This document shows positions 1 to 8,999 of a stretch of DNA of 64,000 bases, in pieces. The DNA lies in assembly GCA_951394045.1 (NCBI GenBank), contig OX595994.1, forward strand, positions 1,240,001 to 1,304,000, read 5' to 3'. The stretch comes from Nitzschia sp. DOCU1. Its lineage: Eukaryota; Bacillariophyta; Bacillariophyceae; Bacillariales; Bacillariaceae. Under the pieces are notes generated by a model, which was not told where the DNA came from, did not search any database, and was given only the letters and a program-made list of their open reading frames with translations. A program made the position numbers and the translations under genes. The first letter of the stretch is position 1; each line of letters starts with the position of its first letter.

Positions 1-1
1 T

Positions 2-1093
2 TTCATGGGTGATCTCAAAGTGCGTGTTCTCAAGTGCCGCTACAACTACATCGTTCGTTTCGGCAATCTGAGCCTCTTGTCCGACCATGGACAGATTCCA
101 TTGACCACTGTTCGAGATGCTCGTGATGCCTACAAGGCTAAAGGCGCCCCCGCAACCTTGGCGGAGGCTCAAGAGGGAATTCATCGTCTGATGATGTTCC
201 ACTTTCTTTACGATTCGTTGGAAAATTACCCTCTCAAGAAGATTCAAAATCAACTGGACGACATTAATGAGGATGGCCCTATGTTGTTAAAGGTCATTCT
301 GAAGTCGACTTTTACTGCTACAAATGCGACCACATTCTCGATCAAAGAAAAACTCTTCAATTTGGATATGAAGAGGTACAAGCACAACGTTCAAGCCTTG
401 AATCAGGACGTTCGTGAAAAAATGGTCGATCTCGTCGCGGCAGGTCACAGAGCCGACGATACCGAGCTCGTGATCAATTTGTTTCGTGCCTACAATACAA
501 GCACAAACGAGGACTTCAAGACAGCTGTGGCTTTCTGGCGTAATCAGTGGGAAACTAACGAGTTCACAGATCCTGAAGTTCTCATGGAAAAGGCTGACGA
601 GAAGTACACTTCGCTCCGCGACTTTGGGTCCTGGGGAAAGAAGTCAGCAAAAGACGAGCAAATTGTCGCTTTGACCTCGCAGATCAAATCCCTCAAAGAT
701 GGTGCCTCTTCGAAGCAAAAGAAGGGCACCGGTGGTAGCAACAAGGGGTCTAGCGACAAGGAACATAAACTCTCGTGGAAAAAGGATCGCTCTCTCTCCA
801 CTACTCAGGAGCTGGAGCGAAATGATAAGACTTATAAATGGTGCACTGGACCTGGACACGGTGGTACTGCAATGTGGGTACTCCACGACCCTGGAACTTG
901 CAAAGACTATGGTAAAGAAAAGAAATCCAAGTCGAACAAGGTCACTTTCAAGGAAAATGGCGACGACAACGCTGGCGCAACCGGATACAATAAAACAGCT
1001 TTGACCGGAATGATCAAGCGCAACAACAAAGATCTTTCTGACGATGAGGTCACTTCCAAGCTCGAGGCCATCATGGCCGTCATGCAGTCCTGA
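2..1093 (+). CDS. gag: Gag protein of Copia element, N-terminus missing
   Basis: Open from the window edge to a TGA at 1091-1093. The capsid-like helical part fills roughly the first 210 residues and is followed by a Lys/Ser-rich linker. Near 835-905 a Trp-Cys motif (YKWCTGPGH) followed by W, H and C residues resembles an unusual zinc knuckle. The second Copia element has a matching WYWC...CHKPSEC region. Gag packages the element RNA into virus-like particles. The stop lies in the same frame as pol, with no other stop between them, so Gag-Pol could arise by stop-codon readthrough. The true start is upstream of the window. Confidence 0.8.
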   Translation, partial: FMGDLKVRVLKCRYNYIVRFGNLSLLSDHGQIPLTTVRDARDAYKAKGAPATLAEAQEGIHRLMMFHFLYDSLENYPLKKIQNQLDDINEDGPMLLKVILKSTFTATNATTFSIKEKLFNLDMKRYKHNVQALNQDVREKMVDLVAAGHRADDTELVINLFRAYNTSTNEDFKTAVAFWRNQWETNEFTDPEVLMEKADEKYTSLRDFGSWGKKSAKDEQIVALTSQIKSLKDGASSKQKKGTGGSNKGSSDKEHKLSWKKDRSLSTTQELERNDKTYKWCTGPGHGGTAMWVLHDPGTCKDYGKEKKSKSNKVTFKENGDDNAGATGYNKTALTGMIKRNNKDLSDDEVTSKLEAIMAVMQS

Positions 1094-1114
1094 AGGGGAC
1101 GCCTGTGGGAAGCC

Positions 1115-4100
1115 ATGGTGGCATCCTGCAGGCTCATCTGGCGACTAGCCTGGCTAGTCTGTATCTTTATGAAGCTTTGTGTATTTGCGCATTTTAACGT
1201 GGGTGAACCAAACCCTTATACGGTTCACTCAGTGTTTTCAAGACACAAGCATGCTCCGCAAAAGATCAGGCCAGCCCGCCGGCCCCCGATCACGATTTGT
1301 GCTCTATCTGAGACCTACTGCGTCCTCTCACACATCCAGTTGCGAGTGAGCTTTTTGGTTCTGATACCATGGCTTGCGACAGTGATTGCGGATGATTGTC
1401 AAGTCATGAACGAGTTATCACCTTGCTCTGTTCTAGAACCCATTTTGTTATTTCTTCTCGTTGGATCGTGTCTCCTTTACCGGCGACCGCCCGACAAATT
1501 CTTTGCCCTGCCAAGCGACATTATTATCGCTGTGGCTCCTAAAGGGGCAAACATTCGAAGATTTCTGCGCATTATCGTTTTCTCGATTCTGACTTTTCTC
1601 CTGACGAGCCAATTGCCCGACATTTCATTCCAAGGACTGTTCAAAGTATCGAAGGCTCGGCACTCAAGCTGTGAACATGAACATTGCGCATTCATGGCAA
1701 TGCTTGAAAAGGAGAGCTCGCCCCGCTTGATCGGTGACTGGGACTCTGACTCCATTCCAATAGTTGTCGACTCGGCCAGCTCCGCCTCTATGACACCGTT
1801 CAAAAGTGACTTGCGGAACATCAGACCTTACAAGTCATTGGTAACAGGTTTTGGTGCAAGCAATATTACACATGTTGGCGAGGTATCTTGGTGTGTTAAG
1901 GACATCAACGGCAACAACGTCTATCTCGAAGACGATACTTGCTACTATGCTCCAAACGCTCCGTATCGGTTGCTCTGCCCACACAACTGGAAAAAATGTC
2001 GCAACAAGAAGCGATACGAGGCGGGAGAAACAGAGGGAGATCAGGCAACTTTCATGCTATCCCCCGATGACTTGGACGATGACTACGTTCTATCTTGGAA
2101 TCGTGGAAAAACCCTGGTGACGTGCAAGATTGATCCTTCGAACAATCTGCCTACTGTTTACACTATGGGCGAATATCGCGAGTTCAAGGCCTTTGTTTCG
2201 GCATTCCAAGCCTTCCCGAACGTTATCGAGGATGATGATGACGACGAAATGGGAGAAGCTATGTCAATTGCTGCGGATTCTGACGACGACACCGTTCAGG
2301 ATCATGACGCAGAGAGCTTCGCAACACCGTCGAAAGCAAAGAGGGTGGATTTTTCTGTGGGTCCGAATCAAAAGGAACCAACTGTTTCGATCGATGATCC
2401 GATTACTCATCGAGACGAAGAGCTCTTTCTTTCCTGGCATCTCAAGCTCGGTCATGCCCCATATCAATATATTCGTTGGGCTGCCGAACTTGGAATCCTG
2501 CCACCCAAGCTGAAGAAAATACGGAACGTCGTATGCCCTGCATGCATGTATGGCAAGCAGAAGCGACGACCGTGGCGAACTAAAGGGTCGGCAGAACAAC
2601 AAGGAAAGATCAAAAAGGCAACTCGACCAGGCGAATGCGTCTCGGTTGATCAATTAATTTCCGGCGTTCCAGGTCTCGTGGGACAAACGACTGGTAAATT
2701 GACGAAGAGTCGATACATGGTGGCTACGATTTTTGTGGACCACTACTCGGATCTCGACTACGTTCACGTGCAAGCCTCCACTTCGGCGGAGGACACCATT
2801 GAAGCAAAACAAGCCTTCGAGAAATTTGCACTCGATCGTGGCGTCAAAATTGAACAATATCATGCCGACAATGGCATTTTTGCATCTAGAGGTTTTAGGG
2901 AAGAGGTGCACCGCTGTGGCCAAAAGCTAACCTTTTGCGGCGTTGGCGCTCATCATCAAAATGGGGTGGCCGAACGTCGCATCCAAGACCTCACCGACTC
3001 TGCTCGAGCAATGCTAGCTCATGCATCTCATCGCAATCCCGCTGTGACTGCTCATTTGTGGCCGTATGCTTTGCGGCATGCGAGCTACACGAGACGAATT
3101 TTGCCCCGCAATGGGCATAGCAAGAGTCCAGAAGAGTTCTTCACACGAGCTCCAGTTCGTCCGACAACGAAATATTTGCATCCCTTTGGTTGCCCCGTCT
3201 ATGTTCTGCAGGCAGCGCTTCAGAGTGGGGGAACACAACCAAAGTGGAACGATCGATCAAGAGTTGGCGTTTATCTGGGCCATTCAGCCCAGCACGCACC
3301 AAGTGTTGCACTCATTCTGAATCCGACGACAGGCTACGTGTCGCCACAATTTCATTGCATCTACGATAACAAGTTCGACACTCCAAGTCGTGACAAAAAT
3401 TTTTCTCAGCTATGGGCCGATAAGGCTGGATTATCAGAGGAGCCCGAAGAAGAACCTTCGTTTGATTTCTCTCCAAGCGATTATACAGGCAGAGCAATTC
3501 CAATGCATCTGCAGGTTCCTTTCGAGCCTCCCGTTCCGGCAGCCGAAGAGCCGACTCAAGACGACGATTTCCCAATTCCTGATGACGAGGGGGACGATGC
3601 CGCAAACGAAGATCAAGATTTGGCCCTCGATGAATTCAACGATGAACAGCCTAATCAAGAACCTCCAAATCCCATGCAAGAGCAAGAGGGAGCAATTCAG
3701 TCTCCGTTCGTTGCCGATGAACCGATTAGAACAACGAGAAGTGGCCGGGTAATCCAACGAACTCGCCGGCTTACAGAGTCCGAGTTATTACCAAGACTTC
3801 GTTCTCTGGTCTCCATTGCTCATCACGTGACCAATGTGCTGTCTCGCTTGGATGACAATAGCCTCAACGAGTTGACAAAGTTTGTCGCCTTTCCTGCAAG
3901 TCTGGCAGATAGCGACACGATGTACCTCAAGGAAGCGATGCGGCAACCAGACAAAGATAAGTTTCTGGAAGCCATGGTCAAGGAAATTGATGATCATACT
4001 CGTCGTGGACATTGGAGGGTGACGACTAAAGCCGAAATGCGTTCTAAAGGTTACAATTATAGGCCAATCATGGCAATTTGGTCCTTTAAACGCAAGCGCA

Positions 4101-5563
4101 ATCCATTCGGCGAAATAACCAAGTACAAGGCTCGCCTCTGTTGCCACGGAGGCCAAACCATCAAAGGCGTTCACTACGATGAATCGTTCTCTCCTGTAGT
4201 CGCTTGGTCAACTGTGCGACTAATGCTTACACTTTCGGAAGTCTATGGATGGCATGCTCGGCAGATTGATTTTGTTCTCGCTTTCCCGCAGGCAAAAGTT
4301 AAAACGGACATTTACATGAACGTGCCCGAAAAATTTCGTGTCGATTCCAAAGGCACGATGATCCTCGATGAAAAAGCCCCTCATCCTTCGAAGCAAGACT
4401 CTTGTGTCAAGCTAATTCAAAACGTTTACGGATTGGTCGATGCTAGTTTGACCTGGCATCAGCATATTTCCAAAGGCCTTGAGGATTTCGGATTCAAGAG
4501 AAGCCAAACTGATCCATGCCTGTTCATTAAAGGCAACATTTTGTTCATTCTGTACGTCGACGATGCCGTCTGTTTGACGCCGAATAAAGCAGATGCAGAC
4601 AAGTTGATTGTTGACCTTGCGAACAAGGGTTACATCCTTACAGATGAAGGCCCACTGTCAGCATATCTCGGAATTCAGGTTGAGCGATTGAGTGGAAACC
4701 GAATCTCGATGAAGCAACCCGCATTTATTGATCGAATAATCGAGCAATGCAATCTCAAAGATCAACGAATGCACGACACACCAGCCGATGCGATTTTGCA
4801 CCGTGATGAAGACGGCGCAGAAAGAAAGACCGAGTTTCATTACCGTTCAATCATCGGACAACTCAATTATTTGGCGGCAACGACAAGGCCAGAAATCACG
4901 TTTGCCGTTCATCAATGCGCGAGATTCTGCGAGAATCCGAAGATGAGTCATGAAAAGGCCGTCAAGCGCATCATTCGATATTTAAAACGAACGCGGGATC
5001 AAGGCATTATCATGCAGATTGACGAATCAAAAGGAATTGAATGTTTCGTTGATGCTGACTTTGCCGGTGGCTTTCGAAAGGAAAACACCAAAAACCCAAG
5101 GGATTGTCTCTCCCGAACCGGCTATGTTATCAAGTATGCCGGATGTCCAATCGTGTGGTCTTCGAAACTGCAATCGATAATTGCGCTTTCCACTACCGAA
5201 GCCGAATACATGGCATTAAGCACCGCTGCGCGAGAAGTGATTTACCTCATCAATCTGACAGATGAATTGAAGTCTCATGGTGTCGATCTGATCACTTCGA
5301 AACCAAAAATTTGCGTCACTATCTTCGAAGACAACGCTGGAGCCATCGAGTTGGCAAAACTTCCAAAGCTGCGCCCTCGTACCAAGCATCTCGCAATTCA
5401 GTATCATCACTTCAGATCTTGGACGATGAAAGGACTCGACGGCAGCGACCCAAAAATTCAAGTCAAACACATTATTACCGACAAACAACAAGCAGATATC
5501 TTTACAAAGCCGCTTCCAAGACAGCAATTCCAGGTGCTGCGACAGTTGTTGTGTGGTTGGTAA
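1115..5563 (+). CDS. pol: Pol polyprotein of Copia element (PR-IN-RT-RNase H)
   Basis: A 1482-residue frame from the first ATG after the gag stop. Residues 6-27, 78-92, 107-122 and 150-167 are strongly hydrophobic and look like membrane segments, unusual for Copia. Then come an aspartic protease motif (VVDSASSAS), the pre-integrase His/Cys zinc site (HLKLGH...CPACMYGK), an integrase core (SVDQLIS, YHADNGIF, NGVAERR), Copia RT with the catalytic FILYVDDAV, and RNase H (FVDADFAGG, STTEAEY, FEDNAGA). No frameshift or premature stop is visible. The frame is open back to 1094, so translation may enter from gag rather than at this ATG. Confidence 0.9.
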   Translation: MVASCRLIWRLAWLVCIFMKLCVFAHFNVGEPNPYTVHSVFSRHKHAPQKIRPARRPPITICALSETYCVLSHIQLRVSFLVLIPWLATVIADDCQVMNELSPCSVLEPILLFLLVGSCLLYRRPPDKFFALPSDIIIAVAPKGANIRRFLRIIVFSILTFLLTSQLPDISFQGLFKVSKARHSSCEHEHCAFMAMLEKESSPRLIGDWDSDSIPIVVDSASSASMTPFKSDLRNIRPYKSLVTGFGASNITHVGEVSWCVKDINGNNVYLEDDTCYYAPNAPYRLLCPHNWKKCRNKKRYEAGETEGDQATFMLSPDDLDDDYVLSWNRGKTLVTCKIDPSNNLPTVYTMGEYREFKAFVSAFQAFPNVIEDDDDDEMGEAMSIAADSDDDTVQDHDAESFATPSKAKRVDFSVGPNQKEPTVSIDDPITHRDEELFLSWHLKLGHAPYQYIRWAAELGILPPKLKKIRNVVCPACMYGKQKRRPWRTKGSAEQQGKIKKATRPGECVSVDQLISGVPGLVGQTTGKLTKSRYMVATIFVDHYSDLDYVHVQASTSAEDTIEAKQAFEKFALDRGVKIEQYHADNGIFASRGFREEVHRCGQKLTFCGVGAHHQNGVAERRIQDLTDSARAMLAHASHRNPAVTAHLWPYALRHASYTRRILPRNGHSKSPEEFFTRAPVRPTTKYLHPFGCPVYVLQAALQSGGTQPKWNDRSRVGVYLGHSAQHAPSVALILNPTTGYVSPQFHCIYDNKFDTPSRDKNFSQLWADKAGLSEEPEEEPSFDFSPSDYTGRAIPMHLQVPFEPPVPAAEEPTQDDDFPIPDDEGDDAANEDQDLALDEFNDEQPNQEPPNPMQEQEGAIQSPFVADEPIRTTRSGRVIQRTRRLTESELLPRLRSLVSIAHHVTNVLSRLDDNSLNELTKFVAFPASLADSDTMYLKEAMRQPDKDKFLEAMVKEIDDHTRRGHWRVTTKAEMRSKGYNYRPIMAIWSFKRKRNPFGEITKYKARLCCHGGQTIKGVHYDESFSPVVAWSTVRLMLTLSEVYGWHARQIDFVLAFPQAKVKTDIYMNVPEKFRVDSKGTMILDEKAPHPSKQDSCVKLIQNVYGLVDASLTWHQHISKGLEDFGFKRSQTDPCLFIKGNILFILYVDDAVCLTPNKADADKLIVDLANKGYILTDEGPLSAYLGIQVERLSGNRISMKQPAFIDRIIEQCNLKDQRMHDTPADAILHRDEDGAERKTEFHYRSIIGQLNYLAATTRPEITFAVHQCARFCENPKMSHEKAVKRIIRYLKRTRDQGIIMQIDESKGIECFVDADFAGGFRKENTKNPRDCLSRTGYVIKYAGCPIVWSSKLQSIIALSTTEAEYMALSTAAREVIYLINLTDELKSHGVDLITSKPKICVTIFEDNAGAIELAKLPKLRPRTKHLAIQYHHFRSWTMKGLDGSDPKIQVKHIITDKQQADIFTKPLPRQQFQVLRQLLCGW

Positions 5564-5583
5564 CTTGTGAATCCGTGCGATTT

Positions 5584-5592
5584 GAGAGGGAG
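5584..5592 (+). other. Polypurine tract of the first Copia element
   Basis: GAGAGGGAG lies 20 bases after the pol stop and directly before the TGTC that starts the 3' LTR. Such a tract primes plus-strand DNA synthesis in LTR elements. The second element has a comparable purine run next to its LTR. Confidence 0.7.
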
Positions 5593-5927
5593 TGTCGGGA
5601 AATTGACATCCTTGATGTCAGTGTCAGGAAATTGACATCCTTGACGTTGCTGACATCAACTCCTCTTTCTTCAGCCAATTACATTTTATATTTTGATATA
5701 AGTCAAATCTTACGTATTCTCGTACAAGACGATGACATCAATCATTTCGGACATCAAAAACAAGAAGCGAGAAATTATTTTATAGTTTTCACATCTATCA
5801 ACAACGCTTTTACCAGCATCTTTCTTTCTTACCTTTATCCTTTGCTCGGCGACTTTCCATCGCTAGCATTAGAACTGATTACAACGGTTCCTCGCACCAA
5901 TACGAACATCAGGCAATCCAGTTCTCA
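5593..5927 (+). repeat. 3' LTR of the first Copia element
   Basis: The LTR begins TGTCGGGAAATTGACATCC after the polypurine tract. That opening is repeated in tandem with a 29-base period (5593 and 5622). The end is placed at the CA of TTCTCA near 5927 because family-upstream homology starts at about 5931. Without the 5' copy the end could be off by several bases. It shares no obvious sequence with the LTRs of the second element, so the two belong to different lineages. Confidence 0.6.
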
Positions 5928-5930
5928 GAC

Positions 5931-6345
5931 CCGATGACGATGGCCCCGAGGAGTTCAGTCGAAGAAAGCGGAGTCGAGGGTCGTTGCGATGCTGTCGAGA
6001 GTTAATAGGTCGGTGTGCCAAGAAAAAGATTCTGTGTCATCATCGTCAAATCGCGTTCTCATTTTGCTTCGGCGGGACGACCTTGCCGCCGGCGCGCGCG
6101 GCCGTCCGTCTTTGACACAACCGACTCAAATTTTACCATTCATCATCAGGATCGCAAGCCTGCAGACATTGATATGCCCTTCCCCGCAGAAGTGAAGGCC
6201 TCGCGTGATGAGACGCTTCTTTTGATTCCCATGCTATCGATTATACCGGCAAAAAAGGTGCAGGTCATACCGTCCGTAGCCTCGCTTGGGCTGCGGCTCA
6301 CCAATGACAACAAGGGAAGATAGTTACCACAACAACTATACAACG
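5931..6345 (+). repeat. Upstream module of the NTF2-like family, copy A
   Basis: This stretch matches 19915-20309, directly upstream of an NTF2-like gene, in several colinear blocks: CCCCGAGGAGT, GATGCTGTCGAGAGTTA, TGTGCCAAGAAAAAGAT, the CCTTGCCGCC...CCGTCC segment, and GACACAACCGACTCA. It probably holds a promoter and 5' UTR. Here it leads into a DUF3431 gene instead of an NTF2-like gene. The Copia 3' LTR ends at its left edge, so the rest of the ancestral module may have been cut by that insertion. Confidence 0.7.
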
Positions 6346-7410
6346 ATGTCCTCGACTTTTGAGCAACAAAAGAAGCATGCCAACCACATCTCAAAAACGA
6401 AACACAGAGCAGTGTCGTCTCCACAACAAGAATTCTTCAACCAATGGATACCACGGAAGTTACTTTATTTGGGGTTCGTTACGGCTTTTGTTGCTTCTGT
6501 TCGTCAATCCATGTCATTCTTGAATGATATACCAGATTTCTATGGCCTTCTTCGTGGCAATGCTGACCTACTACCTGCTGATCAAGAAGATCAATACACT
6601 CTGGTTATTGTTCGCTGCCAGGACAATATATCATGGGTAGACGATGTGCCAGAAGATTGGAAGGTCGTGGTGTATGAAAAATGTGGACGGAATACCAAAA
6701 GAGATGTACACATTAATGCAAACCAACTCACAATTCATCGTCCAAACAATGAAGGGGCTGAAGAATGTAATGGTTATCTGGACTACATTTATGATTATTA
6801 TTACAACCTTACCAGTGTCACAATATTTATGCATGGTGATGGCATTCGTAAGTCATGCTGCTGTTCTTGCGTTTGTTGATTTTCTTGTGTCGCATGTCTT
6901 TTCTTCTTCTGACACGAGTTACTTACTTTCTTTGTCCACGCAGAAGGATATGGGAAGTTGAAAGACCATACTCCGTTCTTCAAGTTGGGGCAACTGGTCA
7001 ATGCTACTTACCAACTCATGACCAAAAATACAACCTTTCTTCATTTTGGCGTCCCAAGTTTAAATGAACGTTTTGGTAGTGATCCATATCACAGCATGGC
7101 GGAGAAAATTCTCTGGCCTCATATTGCACCATTTCGAGGAGAACTACCACGGTTCATTCGCTTCAAACCGAGTGCGCACATGGCAGTCCGGAAACAAGAA
7201 ATTCAACACCAACCCCGAGAAACATACTATGCACTTTTGCAACAAGTTCGGTACGCTTCCAAAATGAAACGGAAATATGGCCATGATTATCCAGAGTCAC
7301 GCGCATTCTGTTGTGCCCTGGAAAGAGTCTGGCACATATTGTTTGGACAACCGGCAATATTGCCAGAATCTGCCAATGTCGGTAAACTTTTGAATTTGAC
7401 CCCAAACTAA
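6346..7410 (+). CDS. DUF3431-family protein with borrowed N-terminus
   Basis: Two exons, 6346-6847 and 6944-7410, joined across a 96-base intron (GTAAGT...CACGCAG), giving 322 residues. After a hydrophobic segment (LLYLGFVTAFVASV), a DUF3431 core is visible: YTLVIVRCQDNISWV, then N-EG-E-C-YLDYI and VTIFMHGDG. DUF3431 proteins are poorly characterised and often type II membrane proteins. The first 17 codons (MSSTFEQQKKHANHIS and on) and the DNA upstream are nearly identical to the NTF2-like gene at 19085, so the gene is a chimera joined at about 6393. Another in-frame ATG lies at 6304. The core is intact and may be expressed from the captured promoter. Confidence 0.7.
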
Positions 7411-7422
7411 TGTCATCCTCGT

Positions 7423-7665
7423 TTGCAGCCCCAGTCTCGTCACTGCTGGACGATGAGCTCGGCCGTTAAAAGATGCCATTCGCCTTTAAAAGATGCCATT
7501 CGCGTCTTTCAACGGGGAGACATTCTGCTTCCAAGCATCGCACAAAACCTGATCAAACATGGCATTTCTGTTGTGAATCAGTATGGCCCCACGGGGGCAA
7601 CCATTACTTGGAGAGAAGGCTCAAGTCTTGAAGTGATATTTTCACCCGAGCAAATGCTTCGCCCC
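7423..7665 (+). pseudogene. Inverted fragment of an adenylation (AMP-binding) domain
   Basis: The plus strand encodes FQRGDILLPSIAQNLIKHG followed by VVNQYGPTGAT, which matches adenylation-domain motif A5 (NxYGPTE) and the preceding segment. The stretch is too short for a domain and has stops around it. A 19-base tandem duplication (TTAAAAGATGCCATTCGCC) lies at about 7466-7504. The remaining motifs of such a domain lie next door on the opposite strand (7700-8700), so the two pieces appear to come from one gene broken by an inversion. Confidence 0.55.
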
Positions 7666-7699
7666 AGCTGCCAGCACGAACTAGAAGCGTCACGGATGG

Positions 7700-8700
7700 A
7701 TTTGCTGTTGACGACAGAAGAGCGTGGAGGATGACGAACATCCAAGATAACCAGTAGATCCCATCAGAAGGATGGATGGCTTGCCGTGTCGTAATGGGGA
7801 ACAGTGCGGACCATTCGGACGGTATTCCGAGCCTGTCAGTGCCATACCTTTCGCATACTCCAACATTACTGATGCAACAGGGAGTTCATTTCGTTCTCTT
7901 GGTAAGACGCGTACATGCAATAACAAATACTGAGCCAAGACGCGAATAGTCTCGTAAACATTTCCCGCAGCGAGCTTTGCAGCTTTGCAAAGGGAAATGA
8001 AGTGCAAACACACTTTCTCTGCTATTCCATGGTGAATTTTATCACGCCTAAAGAGTTCAAACCAACTAAGTGGAATAGATCCTGTGTGACACCAATCGCT
8101 CCAGTAGGCAGACCCACCACCGAGGACAATGTTTCCAAGAGAAAAGCTTCAAGCTCAGTGGACGGCGAATCCGCAATCACTTGAACGCCATCGCAGCCCA
8201 TGTTGTTGGAATCATAAAGAGAAGACCTGCGACGAAGACTCGTTCTATCCACTTTACCATTTAAGTCCAAAGGAAAGGTGTCAAGAATAACAATCTTGTG
8301 CGGAACCATGTAGTCTGTGAGCACTGAACGACAGAGGGCAAGCAATGGCGATTCTGCGGTCTTGGAAGAGTTTGTGGAAACATAGGCGATGTTGCCTCGA
8401 CTCTTCGACTAGCGCCACGGCCCGGATCACATCTTCGTGTCCCTCGAGGATAGCGGTGATTTCCTCGAGCTCAATTCGAAATCCCCGGAGCTTTATGCAT
8501 GAGGAGCTGACCTTCTTCCGCCCCAGAGAATACACCAAACCAATCGGTTGGACACGAACCATATCGCCGGTGCGATACAATCGCTCTGGTTGGCCTTGAG
8601 CCCAGACGGCCCTTCGAATGAAAACACGAGACCTCTGGATCTGTGTAGCCTCTTGCCAGTATCTGTCCACCGAAAGTGTATACGATAATGCAACTTGTCT
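7700..8700 (-). pseudogene. Broken adenylation-carrier-reductase gene (NRPS-like / LYS2-like)
   Basis: In several shifted minus-strand frames the motifs run in the order expected for an adenylate-forming reductase: A6 (GGQILARGYTDPE, about 8660), A7 (RLYRTGDMVR), A8 (IKLRGFRIELEEI), A10 (FPLDLNGKVDRTSL), a carrier-protein site (FHLVGLNSLGV), and the start of an NAD(P)-binding reductase domain (ILLMGSTGYLG, about 7775). Intact relatives activate an amino or aryl acid, load it onto phosphopantetheine and reduce it. At least two frameshifts and truncation of both ends make this a pseudogene. The A5 piece lies inverted at 7423-7665. Confidence 0.65.
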
Positions 8701-8999
8701 TCTCTCAGCTAACTTTCTGTGATCGGATAATCATGAGTTTTGGCAGGACTTGAATGGCGCAGTTCTGGTAGTGGAAAACCGCAGCGACAAGAGGTCGACG
8801 ACCCAAATGCTGCTGCCTTTTTCTTTCACGATTTGGCCGAGAGCAATGGCATCACACAAGCAGACGTTTTGTCGTTTCGTCCGGCGGCACCGACTTCGTT
8901 TTCCGGACAGACCGAAGGTGCAAATGCCTGCGTGAGCATTGGATATATCAAGAGATTGCCATGGGGAGAGACTGCGATGTCAACGGGCAGCGGCGACAA

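Larger units (their letters stand above)
1..5927 (+). mobile_element. Copia-type LTR retrotransposon, 5' part outside the window
   Basis: A Copia (Ty1-type) element read left to right. The order gag, protease, integrase, reverse transcriptase, RNase H (integrase before RT) is diagnostic for Copia rather than Gypsy. The 5' LTR and the start of gag lie before the window. Gag and Pol are open throughout except for the single TGA between them, so this copy may be coding-competent. A purine tract at about 5584-5592 precedes the 3' LTR. The outer end near 5927 is an estimate: just after it begins DNA homologous to the upstream module of the NTF2-like family. The target duplication cannot be tested without the 5' LTR. 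Confidence 0.9.

Noticed and set aside
1477..5527. Long minus-strand frames inside the first Copia element
   Set aside because: They are antisense shadows of the conserved Pol frame and carry no motifs of their own.
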